64,000 nt of DNA from Methylococcus sp. (GTDB lineage Bacteria > Pseudomonadota > Gammaproteobacteria > Methylococcales > Methylococcaceae). The notes under the pieces were generated by a model. The model was not told the origin of the DNA and made no database searches. It saw only the letters and a list, made by a program, of their open reading frames with translations. Every line of letters starts with the position of its first letter. Position 1 is the first letter of the stretch. This document shows positions 31,668-42,648 of the stretch, piece after piece. The stretch covers positions 1 through 64,000 of the forward strand of contig JAQTYA010000004.1 of NCBI GenBank assembly GCA_028688525.1. Direction: 5' to 3'. The position numbers and the translations under genes were made by a program.

Positions 31668-32145
31668 CAGGTCCTCGCCTCGCATCCTGATTTTCGCGAG
31701 TTTGGCCGCCGCGATGGGGATGAGGGTGCTGCCGCTGCCTGGCGAGTGGGCGCCGTGGAATCCGGACTGGATCCTGCTGGTGCTGGTCTATTGGGCGGCC
31801 ACGGCGCCCGACCGGGTGGGGGTGGGCACGGCCTGGTTCAGCGGTCTCCTGGCGGATGCTTTGACTGGTCGCCTGCTCGGCCAGCAAGCCTTGGCTTACA
31901 GCGTGGTCGTCTATGTCGACTTGCGGTTGCGGCGGCGCTTTCAGCACTATTCGGTGTTCCAGCAGGCGCTCATCGTTACCTTGCTGCTCTGCATGGGGCT
32001 GTTGCTCACTCTGTGGACCCGGCACATCCGCGGCGCTGGCAGCGGCATGGAAGGATACTGGTTCGCTGCGCTCTCCGGTGGTCTGGTTTGGCCTCTCGCT
32101 TGCGTGGCGTTGGATGAACTACGGCGCCGTTTCGGCGCGCTATAG
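31654..32145 (+). CDS. mreD: Rod shape-determining protein MreD
   Basis: Small multi-TM protein (VLPLPGEWAPWNPDWILLVLVYWA), position after mreC. Confidence 0.9.
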   Translation: MRSTNRSSPRILIFASLAAAMGMRVLPLPGEWAPWNPDWILLVLVYWAATAPDRVGVGTAWFSGLLADALTGRLLGQQALAYSVVVYVDLRLRRRFQHYSVFQQALIVTLLLCMGLLLTLWTRHIRGAGSGMEGYWFAALSGGLVWPLACVALDELRRRFGAL

Positions 32146-32175
32146 CCGGTCACTGCCTGCGGTCGACCCAATCCG

Positions 32176-34020
32176 ATGAGCGTCCGCGCAATTCGAAAAC
32201 TCCAGGGCGACAACCGGGTGTTCCGGGCCAGGATCGCCTTCAGTGCGGCACTGATGCTAATGGCGGCGGGCGGGCTGGTAGTGCGTCTGGTTTATCTGCA
32301 GATCGTCGGCCACGAGCATTATGCGACGCTGTCGCAGGACAACCGCGTCAAGATTTCTCCGCTGCCGCCTACCCGCGGCATCGTCTACGACCGGAACGGC
32401 GAAGTGCTGGCGGATAATCTGCCTTCCTACAGCCTGGAGCTAGTACCGGAACGTATAGAAAACCTGGATGGCACCCTCGCCGAACTCCAAGAGTTGCTGG
32501 GGTTGAGCGACGAGGACATCCGGAGGTTCCGCAAGCTCAAGGCCCAGCACAAAACATTCGAAAGCATCCCGCTCAAGATGCGGCTGGACGAAGAGCAGAT
32601 CGCGCGTTTTGCGGTCAAGCAGCCGTTTTTTCCGGGCGTGCAGATCAACGTGCGGATGATCCGGACTTACCCGTATGGCGAGTTGACGGCGCATGCTGTA
32701 GGTTATGTCAGCCGTATCAGCGAAACCGATCTCAAGACGCTCGATCCCGCCGTTTACAGCGGCACCTATCACGTCGGAAAGAGTGGGATCGAAAAGACCT
32801 ATGAGAACCTGCTGCACGGTAAGACCGGCCACCAGGAGCTGGAGACCAACGTGCAGGGGCGTTCGATCGGCGTTCTGAACACCGTGCCGCCGGTAGCTGG
32901 TGCGGACTTGCGTCTGTCTTTGGATATTGCTCTGCAGCGTGCGGCCAACGATGCGCTCGGTGAGTATAACGGCGCTGTGGTAGCGATTGAGCCGGCGACT
33001 GGCCGGGTGCTGGCCTTCGTCAGTAAGCCCAGCTTCGATCCCAATCCCTTCGTCTATGGCATTCCCAAACAGGATTATGACCGTTTGCAGGGAGCTTCCG
33101 ACCGTCCGCTCTATAATCGCGCCCTGCGCGGGGTGTATCCGCCGGGTTCGACGGTGAAGCCGTTCGAGGGGCTGGCGGGGCTCGAGGTCGGGGATCTGAC
33201 CGCCGACCGTAGGGTCTCCTGCCCCGGCTATTTCCAATTGCCCAATTCGTCCCACCAATACCGCGACTGGCGCAAGGGCGGCCACGGTGCGGTCGATCTG
33301 AAGTCGGCGATCACGCAATCCTGCGATGTGTATTTCTACAAGTTGGCACTGAGCTTGGGGATCGACAAGCTGAGCGAATTTATGGGGCGGTTCGGTTTCG
33401 GCAAGCGTACCGGCATCGATATTCCGGGCGAGCTGCCGGGGGTTTACCCTTCCAAGGAGTGGAAGAAGAAGCGCAGCAAACATCCCTGGTTTCAGGGCGA
33501 AACTGTCATCACGGGTATCGGCCAGGGCTATGTAGGTACGACACCGGTGCAATTGGCGCGGGCAACCGCCATCTTGGCCAACCGGGGGCGCATGGTAACG
33601 CCGCGTTTGCTGGATGCCACCCAGGGTGGAACCGACGCGGCGGAGAGCGAAAGCCGACAGCCCGCCGGCGAGAGTCTAGCAATCTCGCAGGAGCACTGGG
33701 ATACGGTGATCGAGGCGATGGTCGATGTCGTACACAGCGCCCGAGGTACGGCTAAGGGCATCGCTCCCGGTCTGGATTACCACGTCGCTGGCAAGACCGG
33801 AACGGCCCAGGTCTTCACGGTGGCCCAGGGGCAGAAATACCGGGAGTCCGAAGTAAGCAAGGAGATGCGCGACCATGCGCTGTTCATTGCCTTCGCACCA
33901 GCAGAACAGCCGCGCATTGCGGTCGCGGTTATAGCCGAGCACGGCGGACACGGCGGATCGGTTGCGGCTCCGGTGGCCCGTGCGGTCATGGAGCGCTATC
34001 TGAGCGGGGGTACGCCGTGA
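32176..34020 (+). CDS. mrdA: Penicillin-binding protein 2
   Basis: 614 aa; PPGSTVKPFEGLAGLE (SxxK), SCD, KTGTAQ motifs. Confidence 0.95.
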   Translation: MSVRAIRKLQGDNRVFRARIAFSAALMLMAAGGLVVRLVYLQIVGHEHYATLSQDNRVKISPLPPTRGIVYDRNGEVLADNLPSYSLELVPERIENLDGTLAELQELLGLSDEDIRRFRKLKAQHKTFESIPLKMRLDEEQIARFAVKQPFFPGVQINVRMIRTYPYGELTAHAVGYVSRISETDLKTLDPAVYSGTYHVGKSGIEKTYENLLHGKTGHQELETNVQGRSIGVLNTVPPVAGADLRLSLDIALQRAANDALGEYNGAVVAIEPATGRVLAFVSKPSFDPNPFVYGIPKQDYDRLQGASDRPLYNRALRGVYPPGSTVKPFEGLAGLEVGDLTADRRVSCPGYFQLPNSSHQYRDWRKGGHGAVDLKSAITQSCDVYFYKLALSLGIDKLSEFMGRFGFGKRTGIDIPGELPGVYPSKEWKKKRSKHPWFQGETVITGIGQGYVGTTPVQLARATAILANRGRMVTPRLLDATQGGTDAAESESRQPAGESLAISQEHWDTVIEAMVDVVHSARGTAKGIAPGLDYHVAGKTGTAQVFTVAQGQKYRESEVSKEMRDHALFIAFAPAEQPRIAVAVIAEHGGHGGSVAAPVARAVMERYLSGGTP

Positions 34021-35150
34021 GATTCGACTCCAGGCTGGCCGGGTTCAATGCCGAGCAAACCCGCTTCGACCGTATCATGAGGCGGATCCATGTCGATATC
34101 CCGCTGTTCGCCGGACTCATGACTCTGTCCGGAGTGGCCATGGTGGTCCTGTATTCCGCCTCCGGCCAGAGCTTCGACGTGCTGCTGCGCCAGGGAGTCC
34201 GTCTGCTGCTGGCGATGTCGGTTATGCTTGGAATCGCCCAGATCCATCCCCGCCATTTCCGGTTCTACAGTCCGCTGCTTTACGGTGCCGGCGTGCTGCT
34301 GCTCGCCGCCGTGCTGGTTATGGGCGAGATCGGCAAGGGTGCGCAGCGCTGGCTGGATCTTGGCGTGTTGCGATTCCAGCCGTCGGAAATCCTCAAGCTG
34401 GCGGTGCCGATGACGGTAGCTTGGTTCTTGGCCGAGTGCCCCGTGCCTCCGGCGTTCCGGCACATTGCCGTCGCCGGCGCCGTCATCGCGGTGCCGGCGG
34501 GGTTAATCGCTAAGCAGCCGGATCTAGGGACCGCTATCCTGGTCGGCGCGGCGGGGGCGATCGTGGTATTCCTGGCGGGAATTCGCTGGCTCTATCTCGC
34601 GGTAGTGGCGGGAGTCGGAGCGGCGTTGCTGCCGGTGGTCTGGCATTTCTTGCATGGTTACCAGCGCGACCGCGTACTGATGTTCTTGAACCCCGAGGCG
34701 GATGCCCTGGGGCGCGGATATCACATCATTCAGTCCAAGATCGCCATCGGCTCCGGCGGGTTCTATGGCAAGGGCTGGCTGCAGGGCTCGCAGGTACAAC
34801 TGGAGTTCCTGCCCGAGAAGTCGACCGATTTCATCTTCGCGGTAGTGGCCGAGGAGTTCGGATTGATCGGCTGCCTAGGACTCTTGGGGATTTACCTCTT
34901 CATCATCAGCCGTTGCGTCTACATCTCGCTCCAGGCGCAGGACACCTATACGCGTCTGCTGAGCGGTGCGCTGACTCTTACGTTCTTCGTCTACGTGTTC
35001 GTCAATACCGGCATGGTGATCGGTATTCTGCCGGTGGTAGGCGTGCCCTTGCCGCTGGTGAGCTACGGCGGCACCTCGATGGTGACGCTGCTCGCGGGCT
35101 TCGGCATCCTCATGTCCATACAGACCCATCGCAAATTGGTTCCGGGTTGA
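34017..35150 (+). CDS. rodA: Peptidoglycan polymerase RodA
   Basis: SEDS family; GKGWLQGSQVQLEFLPEKSTDFIFAVVAEEFG; GTG start overlapping mrdA stop. Confidence 0.95.
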   Translation: MRFDSRLAGFNAEQTRFDRIMRRIHVDIPLFAGLMTLSGVAMVVLYSASGQSFDVLLRQGVRLLLAMSVMLGIAQIHPRHFRFYSPLLYGAGVLLLAAVLVMGEIGKGAQRWLDLGVLRFQPSEILKLAVPMTVAWFLAECPVPPAFRHIAVAGAVIAVPAGLIAKQPDLGTAILVGAAGAIVVFLAGIRWLYLAVVAGVGAALLPVVWHFLHGYQRDRVLMFLNPEADALGRGYHIIQSKIAIGSGGFYGKGWLQGSQVQLEFLPEKSTDFIFAVVAEEFGLIGCLGLLGIYLFIISRCVYISLQAQDTYTRLLSGALTLTFFVYVFVNTGMVIGILPVVGVPLPLVSYGGTSMVTLLAGFGILMSIQTHRKLVPG

Positions 35151-35154
35151 TCGC

Positions 35155-36129
35155 ATGAAACGTTGGCTGGCCTTTTTCCTGTTGTCCGCCATGGCTGCCG
35201 AAGCTGCGGCTCCGGGTATCGCTCAGCGCCCAGAAGTGGCTGTCTTTATTGGCGATATGAGCATCCGGCATCGCTTCGACGCGGCCGCGCTGGAACAGCT
35301 GTTCGGTGGAGTGGAAATCCAGGACGGCATACTGGCCGCGATGTCGCGTCCGACCGAGGCCAAGCCCTGGTACGAATACCGCAAGCTGTTTGTAACCGAA
35401 GCTCGAATCCTGGGAGGCGTCGATTTCTGGCGCAAGAACGCCGGCGCCCTTAGCAAGGCGCAGCAGCGTTACGGCGTGCCAGCCGAAATGATCGTGGCGA
35501 TTCTCGGGGTGGAGACCCAGTACGGCCGCAATACCGGCGGTTTCCGCGTGATCGACGCGCTGTCCACGCTGGCCTTCGCCTATCCTCGGCGGGCGGATTT
35601 TTTCCGCGCCGAACTGGAGCAGTACCTACTCCTATGCCGGGAGGAGGGTTTCGACGCGGCCGCGCTCAAGGGCTCATATGCCGGAGCGATGGGTTGGCCG
35701 CAGTTTATGCCCAGCAGCTTCCGCAGCTATGCCGCCGATCTGGACGGCGACGGCAGACGCGACATCTGGTCGAACCCGGCCGATGCCATCGCCAGCATAG
35801 GCAACTACTTCGCACGATTCGGCTGGCGTGCCGGCGAAGAAACCGTGCTCCGGGCCAGCGCGCGCGAAGGGGATTACAGCGCTTATCTCGGCAAGGACAT
35901 CAAGCCCCGGCATGCATTCAGTGAACTGCGCCGCGCCGGGATCGAGCCCGAGCACCCCTTGCCGGATGCCACGCAGGTCAAGCTGTTGCGGTTCGATCTA
36001 GAGGGCGGCCCTGAGTACTGGCTGGGGCTGGAGAATTTTTTCGTCATTTCTCGTTACAACCACAGTCCTCTCTACTCAATGGCCGTGTACCAGCTGAGCC
36101 GCGCCATCGCCGCTCGCAAAGGCGGGTAA
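35155..36129 (+). CDS. mltB: Lytic murein transglycosylase B
   Basis: AILGVETQYGRNTGGFRVIDALSTLAFAYPRRADFF; SYAGAMGWPQFMPSSFRSYAADLDGDG. Confidence 0.93.
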   Translation: MKRWLAFFLLSAMAAEAAAPGIAQRPEVAVFIGDMSIRHRFDAAALEQLFGGVEIQDGILAAMSRPTEAKPWYEYRKLFVTEARILGGVDFWRKNAGALSKAQQRYGVPAEMIVAILGVETQYGRNTGGFRVIDALSTLAFAYPRRADFFRAELEQYLLLCREEGFDAAALKGSYAGAMGWPQFMPSSFRSYAADLDGDGRRDIWSNPADAIASIGNYFARFGWRAGEETVLRASAREGDYSAYLGKDIKPRHAFSELRRAGIEPEHPLPDATQVKLLRFDLEGGPEYWLGLENFFVISRYNHSPLYSMAVYQLSRAIAARKGG

Positions 36130-36193
36130 GCGCAGGTCGCCATAGGCCGGCTGCATGTTAAACTACTGAGCCTGCAGACCAACCCTACGGCGG

Positions 36194-37369
36194 ATGAACG
36201 TGAAAGCCCCCCTGATTCACGCCCGAGTACACTTCCTACTTTCATTCCTGTTGCTGGCAAGCTGGTGCCTGCCGCTCCGCGCGGAGCCGCCGCTGATCCC
36301 CGCGCCGCCCGATTTGTCGGCCAAGGCGTATCTACTGCAGGATTTCTACAGCGGCCGCGTCTTGGCGGAGCGCAACGCCGATGAGCGCCTGGAGCCCGCC
36401 AGCCTGACTAAGGTCATGACGGCCTATATCGTATTCCGCGAATTGGCCAAGGGGCATGTGAAGCTGGAAGACATGGTGACCGTCAGCGAAAAAGCCTGGC
36501 GCACGGAAGGGTCGCGCATGTTCGCCCAGGTCGGCGCGCAGATTTCGGTGGAGAATTTGCTCAAGGGCATGATCGTCCAGTCCGGCAATGACGCTAGCGT
36601 TGCCCTGGCCGAGCATGTCGCCGGGGACGAGTCGGTGTTCGCCCAGATGATGAATCAGAATGCCGAACGCCTGGGGATGACCAACACCCATTTCAAGAAC
36701 AGCATGGGCTTGCCGGATCCGGACCATTACGCTACCGCCCGAGATCTGGCGACACTGACTCGGACGATGATCCAGGAATTCCCGGAGTACTATAAGTGGC
36801 ACTCCATCAAGGAGTTCGTGTTCAACGACATCAAGCAAGTTAACCGCAACCGGCTACTGTGGCGCGATTCCACGGTCGACGGTGTCAAGACCGGCCATAC
36901 CGACGGCGCCGGCTATTGCCTGATTACCTCGGCTTTGCGCGACGGCGACCGTTTGATCTCGGTGGTACTGGGCACCAAGAGCGACACCGAGCGTGCCAAT
37001 GCCAATCAGGCCCTGCTCAACTACGGCTTCCGCTTCTTCGAAACCAAGCCGCTTCACAAAGCCGGCGAAGAATTGGCCAAGGCCAGAGTCTGGAAGGGCG
37101 AGCACACCGAGGTTCCCGTCGGCGTCAGCGAGGATTTTTATGCCAGCTTCCCGCGTGGGCAATTCCAGAATCTGAAGATGGTCACGGATATCAACAATAC
37201 TGCCGAGGCGCCAATCAAGAAGGGCGATAAACTGGGCAGCCTCCAGGTGACGTTCAACAATGAAACCGTCGCCCAGCACGATCTGGTGGCCTTGCAGGAT
37301 GACGCTGAAGGCGGCATTTTTCGACGGGCGCTGGACTACGTTCTGCTGCGGCTGAAGCAGCGGCAGTAA
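36194..37369 (+). CDS. dacA: D-alanyl-D-alanine carboxypeptidase (PBP5/6 family)
   Basis: EPASLTKVMTAYIVF (SxxK), SGNDASVALAEH (SxN), VDGVKTGHTDGAGYC (KTG). Confidence 0.95.
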   Translation: MNVKAPLIHARVHFLLSFLLLASWCLPLRAEPPLIPAPPDLSAKAYLLQDFYSGRVLAERNADERLEPASLTKVMTAYIVFRELAKGHVKLEDMVTVSEKAWRTEGSRMFAQVGAQISVENLLKGMIVQSGNDASVALAEHVAGDESVFAQMMNQNAERLGMTNTHFKNSMGLPDPDHYATARDLATLTRTMIQEFPEYYKWHSIKEFVFNDIKQVNRNRLLWRDSTVDGVKTGHTDGAGYCLITSALRDGDRLISVVLGTKSDTERANANQALLNYGFRFFETKPLHKAGEELAKARVWKGEHTEVPVGVSEDFYASFPRGQFQNLKMVTDINNTAEAPIKKGDKLGSLQVTFNNETVAQHDLVALQDDAEGGIFRRALDYVLLRLKQRQ

Positions 37370-37398
37370 AGCCGGCCCACAGCGCGCGCACGGCTTCC

Positions 37399-38250
37399 AT
37401 GGACGATCCGGTGGTTTATCTCAACGGCGAGTTTCTGCCGCTGAACCAAGCTCGCGTGTCCGTACTCGACCGGGGCTTCCTGTTTGGCGACGGCGTCTAC
37501 GAGGTGATTCCCATCTATGGTGGCCGACCGCTGCGGCTGGACGAGCATCTGCGGCGATTGGAGGACAGCCTGCGCAGCATCCGCATGGACTCGCCCCTGA
37601 GCCGCGCCGAATGGGCGGCGCTCATCGGGCGGCTGATCGAGGGGCCAGGCGATCAATCGGTGTATCTGCAGGTGACGCGGGGTGCCGGTCCGAAGCGTGA
37701 CCACGCGATCCCTAAGGAGACGAAACCCACGGTTTTCGCGATGTGTTCGCCAATACTGCCGGTTCCGGTGGTCGGCGTCAGCGCCATCACACTGGATGAT
37801 ATCCGCTGGCGCTGGTGCAACATCAAGGCCATCACCTTGCTGCCGAACGTGCTGTTGCGCCAGGAAGCGGTCGACCGAGGTTGCGCCGAGGCGATCCTGG
37901 TGCGTGAGGGTTACGTCACAGAGGGAACGGCGAGCAACGTGTTTGCCGTGATTGACGGCGTGATCGTGACGCCGCCCAAAGGCGGCGAGCTGTTGCCCGG
38001 CATTACTCGCGACCTTGTGCTGGAACTGGCCTGCGCCGCCGGCCTGCCGGCACAGGAGCGGAGGATTGCGCTGGAGCAATTTGCCAACGCGGAGGAAATC
38101 TGGATCACGAGTTCGACTCGGGAGGTGTTGCCGGTCGTGGAGCTGGACGGCCGTCCAGTCGGTCTCGGGGTGCCGGGGCGCGTCTGGGAGCGAGTCGCCG
38201 CGCTGTATCAGGATTTCAAACAACGGCTGCGGACGGAAGCTGCGGTATGA
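37399..38250 (+). CDS. D-amino acid aminotransferase / branched-chain-like PLP fold IV aminotransferase
   Basis: VYLNGEFLPLNQARVSVLDRGFLFGDGVYEVIPIYGGRPLRLDEHLRRLEDSL; EGTASNVFAV. Confidence 0.9.
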   Translation: MDDPVVYLNGEFLPLNQARVSVLDRGFLFGDGVYEVIPIYGGRPLRLDEHLRRLEDSLRSIRMDSPLSRAEWAALIGRLIEGPGDQSVYLQVTRGAGPKRDHAIPKETKPTVFAMCSPILPVPVVGVSAITLDDIRWRWCNIKAITLLPNVLLRQEAVDRGCAEAILVREGYVTEGTASNVFAVIDGVIVTPPKGGELLPGITRDLVLELACAAGLPAQERRIALEQFANAEEIWITSSTREVLPVVELDGRPVGLGVPGRVWERVAALYQDFKQRLRTEAAV

Positions 38251-38510
38251 GTCTGGATGCGTTGCTGGAATTCCCGTGCGAGTTTCCGATCAAGGTTTTC
38301 GGGGCGGTGGAGGGCGATTTCGCCGCGGCGGTGGAGGCTGCAGTGCGCCAAGCGGCGCCCGAGTTGGAAAGCGTCAGTGTTGCCGTTCGCCCTAGTTCGG
38401 GCGGCAAATTTCTGGCGGTCACGGTGACGGTGCTGGCGGTCAGCCAGATCCAAATCGAAACGATCTACCGGCGCATCGGCACGCTGCCCGGCGTATTGAT
38501 GGTTCTTTAA
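38247..38510 (+). CDS. ybeD: DUF493/YbeD family protein
   Basis: LLEFPCEFPIKVFG...ETIYRRIGTLPGVLMVL; in lipB vicinity. Confidence 0.85.
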   Translation: MSLDALLEFPCEFPIKVFGAVEGDFAAAVEAAVRQAAPELESVSVAVRPSSGGKFLAVTVTVLAVSQIQIETIYRRIGTLPGVLMVL

Positions 38511-38608
38511 CGGTACATCCGTCCGGCTGTGGTATAAGCCCCGGACGCTCCCCACACCTGCCGGCGCTCCCGCCGGCTCCATGATCACTGACGTACCCGT
38601 GTCCGGCC

Positions 38609-40054
38609 ATGCCTGATTCCACCATCGAAACCAGTGACGAACGCCTGCGCCGGCTGGTGCGCGAGGTGCTGGACCTGCTGGAGAAGCAGAAACTGGAGGA
38701 AACCATACTTCAGCACCAGCCGATGACCAGGCACGAGCTCATCGAGAATCTGATGCACAAGCAGCATCAGGTCGCGCTCAAGCAGAAGCTGGATTCGCTG
38801 CATACCGCCGACGTCGCTTTCGTCCTGGAATCGTTGCCGCAGGCCGAGCGCCTGGCGATCTGGAGTCTGGTCGACCCTGAGCTGGATGGCGAGATTTTGC
38901 TCCATGTGTCGGACGCGGTGCGCGAATCGCTGATCTCCGACATGGACCGCGACGAGTTGCTGCACGCCACCGAGCAGCTCGATACCGACGAGATTGCAGA
39001 TTTGGCCCCCGACCTCCCCGAGGAGGTCATGCAGGAGCTGCTGAATTCGCTGAACGATCAGACGCGCGCCCAGCTCGAATCGGTGCTGTCCTACGAAGAG
39101 GACACCGTCGCCGCCCTCATGGATTTCGGTATGGTGGCCATCCGCGAAGACATCACTCTAGGCGTCGTGCTGCGCTATCTGCGCCAGCGCGGCGATCTGC
39201 CCGAAAACACCGATAAGCTGTTCGTCGTCGACAAGCAGGGCGTGCTGCGGGGCGTGTTGTCGCTCAAGCGCCTTTTGCTGCGGAGTCCTGATGCTCGGGT
39301 CGCGGACGTCATGTCCAGGGAGGTCGTGATGTTCCATCTGGACGACGATGCTTCCGTAGCCGCGCGCGCCTTCGAGCGCTATGGCCTGCTTTCGGTGCCG
39401 GTGGTCGACGACCAGCAGCGCTTGCAGGGCCGAGTCAGCATCGATGCCATCGTCGACCATATTCGCCAGGAATCCAGCGAAGAGGCTTTGGCGCAGGCCG
39501 GTCTGATGCAGGAGGAGGACCTGTTCGCCGGTATTTGGAAGAGTATCCAGAACCGCTGGGTCTGGTTGGGCATCAACTTGCTGACCGCGTTCGCCAGTAC
39601 CCGGGTGATTAGCCTGTTCGACGACACCATCGGCCGAGTGGTGGCGTTGGCCTCGCTCATGCCCATCGTCGCCGGCATCGGCGGCAATACCGGCACCCAG
39701 ACCAGTACCCTGATCGTCCGCTCACTCGCTCTGGGCTTGGTCGATGCGACCAACGTGCGCCGCTTGGTGCTGAAGGAAATCGCCATCGGCTTGATCAACG
39801 GGGTGGTCTGGGGCAGCGTCATCGGGCTGCTGACCTATGCGTTGTATCGCGATCTTGCGCTGGCTTACGTGATGGCGGCAGCGATGACCTTGAATCTGCT
39901 GGTGGCTGCCGTGACCGGTCTGTTCATCCCGTTGATTCGCGCCAGGCTGGATTTGGATCCTGCGATCGGTACCAGCGTGCTGCTTACGGCTATCACCGAT
40001 GGCATGGGTTTTCTTATCTTCCTCGGGCTGGCTACCCTGTTCCTGCTGCACTGA
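38609..40054 (+). CDS. mgtE: Magnesium transporter MgtE
   Basis: MgtE N domain, CBS pair, TM domain PIVAGIGGNTGTQTSTLIVRSLALG. Confidence 0.95.
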   Translation: MPDSTIETSDERLRRLVREVLDLLEKQKLEETILQHQPMTRHELIENLMHKQHQVALKQKLDSLHTADVAFVLESLPQAERLAIWSLVDPELDGEILLHVSDAVRESLISDMDRDELLHATEQLDTDEIADLAPDLPEEVMQELLNSLNDQTRAQLESVLSYEEDTVAALMDFGMVAIREDITLGVVLRYLRQRGDLPENTDKLFVVDKQGVLRGVLSLKRLLLRSPDARVADVMSREVVMFHLDDDASVAARAFERYGLLSVPVVDDQQRLQGRVSIDAIVDHIRQESSEEALAQAGLMQEEDLFAGIWKSIQNRWVWLGINLLTAFASTRVISLFDDTIGRVVALASLMPIVAGIGGNTGTQTSTLIVRSLALGLVDATNVRRLVLKEIAIGLINGVVWGSVIGLLTYALYRDLALAYVMAAAMTLNLLVAAVTGLFIPLIRARLDLDPAIGTSVLLTAITDGMGFLIFLGLATLFLLH

Positions 40055-40058
40055 CCGT

Positions 40059-40682
40059 ATGAGTTTTCGCATCCGTAGGCTGGGGAGGTCCGAATACGAG
40101 CCGGTCTGGCGCGCCATGCAAGATTTTACCGCCGGGCGCGCGGAGGATACGCCCGACGAACTATGGCTGGTCGAACATGCGCCGGTCTACACGCTGGGCA
40201 TGAATGGAGACCCTTCCCACATACTCGATGCCGGGGACGTGCCGGTGGTCCGGACGGACCGCGGCGGCCAGGTGACCTATCACGGCCCCGGCCAGCTCGT
40301 GCTGTATGTACTGGTAGATTTGCAGCGGCGCAAGCTCGGCGTGCGCCGCATGGTCAGTGCCCTGGAGCTTGCAGCCATTGAATTGTTGCGCCAGTACGGC
40401 CTGAAAGCGCATGCGCGCGCCGACGCGCCAGGGGTCTACGTGGACGGCGCCAAGATCGCCTCGCTAGGCTTGCGGGTGAGGCGCGGCTGCTGCTATCACG
40501 GTATCGCGCTGAACGTCCGCCCCGACCTGGGTGCTTTCGGCAGGATCAATCCCTGCGGTCATGCGGGCATGCCGGTGACGCGGCTGATCGATCTGGGAGT
40601 GGACGCTCAGGTGTTCGAACCGGCGGCGGCATTGCTGCGCGAATTGATGCTTCAGCTCGGCGACGAGGAGCTTATAGCTTGA
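40059..40682 (+). CDS. lipB: Lipoyl(octanoyl) transferase LipB
   Basis: [54 protein letters not shown]; start at internal ATG. Confidence 0.96.
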   Translation: MSFRIRRLGRSEYEPVWRAMQDFTAGRAEDTPDELWLVEHAPVYTLGMNGDPSHILDAGDVPVVRTDRGGQVTYHGPGQLVLYVLVDLQRRKLGVRRMVSALELAAIELLRQYGLKAHARADAPGVYVDGAKIASLGLRVRRGCCYHGIALNVRPDLGAFGRINPCGHAGMPVTRLIDLGVDAQVFEPAAALLRELMLQLGDEELIA

Positions 40683-41659
40683 AAACCTTCGACGACGATC
40701 AAGCGCCCTCGCGGCGGACCCCGGACTCCCACCAGCGCGGTGCGGAAAAACTCTCGCGCATTCCCGTCAAGGTCGAACCCGCCGCGGCGCTTTTGCGCAA
40801 ACCCGACTGGATCAGGATCCGCGTCGGCACTGGCGAGGAGGTCCAGCGCGTGAAGCGGCTGCTGCGAGAGCGCGGGCTGCATAGCGTTTGCGAAGAGGCG
40901 GCCTGCCCCAATCTGGCGGAATGTTTCGGCCATGGCACCGCTACCTTTATGATCCTCGGCGATATCTGTACCCGCCGCTGCCCTTTCTGCGACGTGGCCC
41001 ACGGCCGTCCGGCGCCGCCCGACCCGGCCGAACCGGAACACCTAGCGGAAACCATCGCCCTGCTGGGCTTGCGCTACGTGGTCATCACCTCGGTCGATCG
41101 GGACGATTTGCGCGACGGCGGCGCCGGCCATTTCGCCGCCTGCATTCAGGCTTTGCGCCTCCGCTGTCCTGCACTCTCCATCGAGATTCTGACCCCCGAC
41201 TTCCGCGGCAGAATGGATATTGCCCTCGACCGGCTGGCTGCCGAGCCGCCCGATGTATTCAATCACAACATCGAAACCGTACCCCGCCTATATCGGCAGG
41301 CGCGGCCCGGCGCCGATTATGTCCAATCGCTGGAGCTCCTGGCGCGGTTCCGCGAGCGGGTGCCTGGGGTGCCGACCAAGTCAGGTCTGATGCTCGGTTT
41401 GGGCGAAACTCTGGACGAAGTCCGGGCGGTGCTGGTCGAGCTTCGCGGCCACGGCTGCGAGATGCTTACTCTGGGGCAATATCTGCAGCCCAGCCGGGAT
41501 CACCTGCCCGTGATGCGCTACGTCCCGCCTGCCGAATTCGACGAACTCGCCGATTACGCGCGGGAGCTGGGCTTCGCCAGCGTCGCCAGCTCGCCTTTGG
41601 TGCGATCTTCTTATCACGCGGATCAGCAGGCGGCGGATGCCGCTGGGCGTTTAGGCTAG
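40679..41659 (+). CDS. lipA: Lipoyl synthase LipA
   Basis: [13 protein letters not shown]; radical [16 protein letters not shown] start. Confidence 0.96.
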   Translation: MKTFDDDQAPSRRTPDSHQRGAEKLSRIPVKVEPAAALLRKPDWIRIRVGTGEEVQRVKRLLRERGLHSVCEEAACPNLAECFGHGTATFMILGDICTRRCPFCDVAHGRPAPPDPAEPEHLAETIALLGLRYVVITSVDRDDLRDGGAGHFAACIQALRLRCPALSIEILTPDFRGRMDIALDRLAAEPPDVFNHNIETVPRLYRQARPGADYVQSLELLARFRERVPGVPTKSGLMLGLGETLDEVRAVLVELRGHGCEMLTLGQYLQPSRDHLPVMRYVPPAEFDELADYARELGFASVASSPLVRSSYHADQQAADAAGRLG

Positions 41660-41777
41660 AGCTGAGCGATGTCGTGCTTCGCAGCCGAGCCGTGCCGAAC
41701 CGCGTAAACTAGGGCTTCACGCGAAGAGGCTGGCTCTTCGATAACGATGACGCAGAATAACGAATAAGGAGAGACTG

Positions 41778-42380
41778 ATGCCTGCTTATCCCCGAGCGGA
41801 ACTGGAAGAAATGGTGGCGCGCTGGCTGGCCGCCAATCGCGATGCGGAACGGGCCGGCGACTGGATCCAGACGCTCGGCGCGATGTATACGGAGGATGCC
41901 GAATACGGCTGGAACATGGGGCCCGACCAGGAGTTTCTGGCTCGCGGACGGCGGCAGATCACGGACTGGGCTCTGGGGTTCCACATGGAGGGTTTCGAGC
42001 AATGGAGTTACCCCTACGAGCATGTCCTGATCGACGAGAAACAGGGCGAGGTGATCGGCTTCTGGCGCCAGGTGTCGCCTGCGACAAGGCCGGACGGCAG
42101 CCACTATGAGGTCGCCGGGATCGGCGGCTCTTGGTTCCTCTACGGCGGCAACTACCAATGGAGCTGGCAGCGCGATTTCTTCGACCTTGGCAACGTCAAG
42201 GCGCTGTTCATGGAATTGGCGGCCAACGGTCAGCTCGATGCGCCGGTGAAGCGCAAGATAGCCAAGCTGGCCAAAGGCCAGGCGATGCCCGGCGTGTATC
42301 CGCTGCACCCCGCGCCAGGCCTGGGCGGCAAGCTCAAAGGGCTTTACACCATGGCCCGCATCGCCATGTTCGGCGGCTAG
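41778..42380 (+). CDS. NTF2/SnoaL-like fold protein, function unknown
   Basis: MVARWLAANRDAERAGDWIQTLGAMYTEDAEYGWNMGP...; NTF2-like pattern. Confidence 0.6.
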   Translation: MPAYPRAELEEMVARWLAANRDAERAGDWIQTLGAMYTEDAEYGWNMGPDQEFLARGRRQITDWALGFHMEGFEQWSYPYEHVLIDEKQGEVIGFWRQVSPATRPDGSHYEVAGIGGSWFLYGGNYQWSWQRDFFDLGNVKALFMELAANGQLDAPVKRKIAKLAKGQAMPGVYPLHPAPGLGGKLKGLYTMARIAMFGG

Positions 42381-42612
42381 CGTTCCTTAAGAAGCGCCGG
42401 AGCGCTACTGAGCAGGGTACCTTCCGGGCGGGCAGCTTTGTCACCAATCCGCCCGGAACCAGCCATTCTCCGGGGTGCCAAGAAGGTTGCGTGGCGCTGC
42501 TCGTCTACGAAAAGTCTGTTCGCTTCCCGCCGCCTGCCTAGGGCAAGATGCCGCACGGGGCGGGTTCGCCGCAAATCTTCCATTTGCTGCCATCATGGCT
42601 TATCCCGACTGT

Positions 42613-42618
42613 TATAAT
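42613..42618 (+). promoter_or_regulatory. Possible -10 hexamer (TATAAT) upstream of ppa
   Basis: Exact TATAAT about 30 bp upstream of the ppa ATG; no well-spaced -35 seen. Confidence 0.4.
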
Positions 42619-42648
42619 GGGATATTTGCTCATATTTGGAGAAAAGTC

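Noticed and set aside
38511-38608. M-box/Mg riboswitch before mgtE
   Set aside because: Gap is only ~98 bp and no M-box-like conserved stems were recognised.
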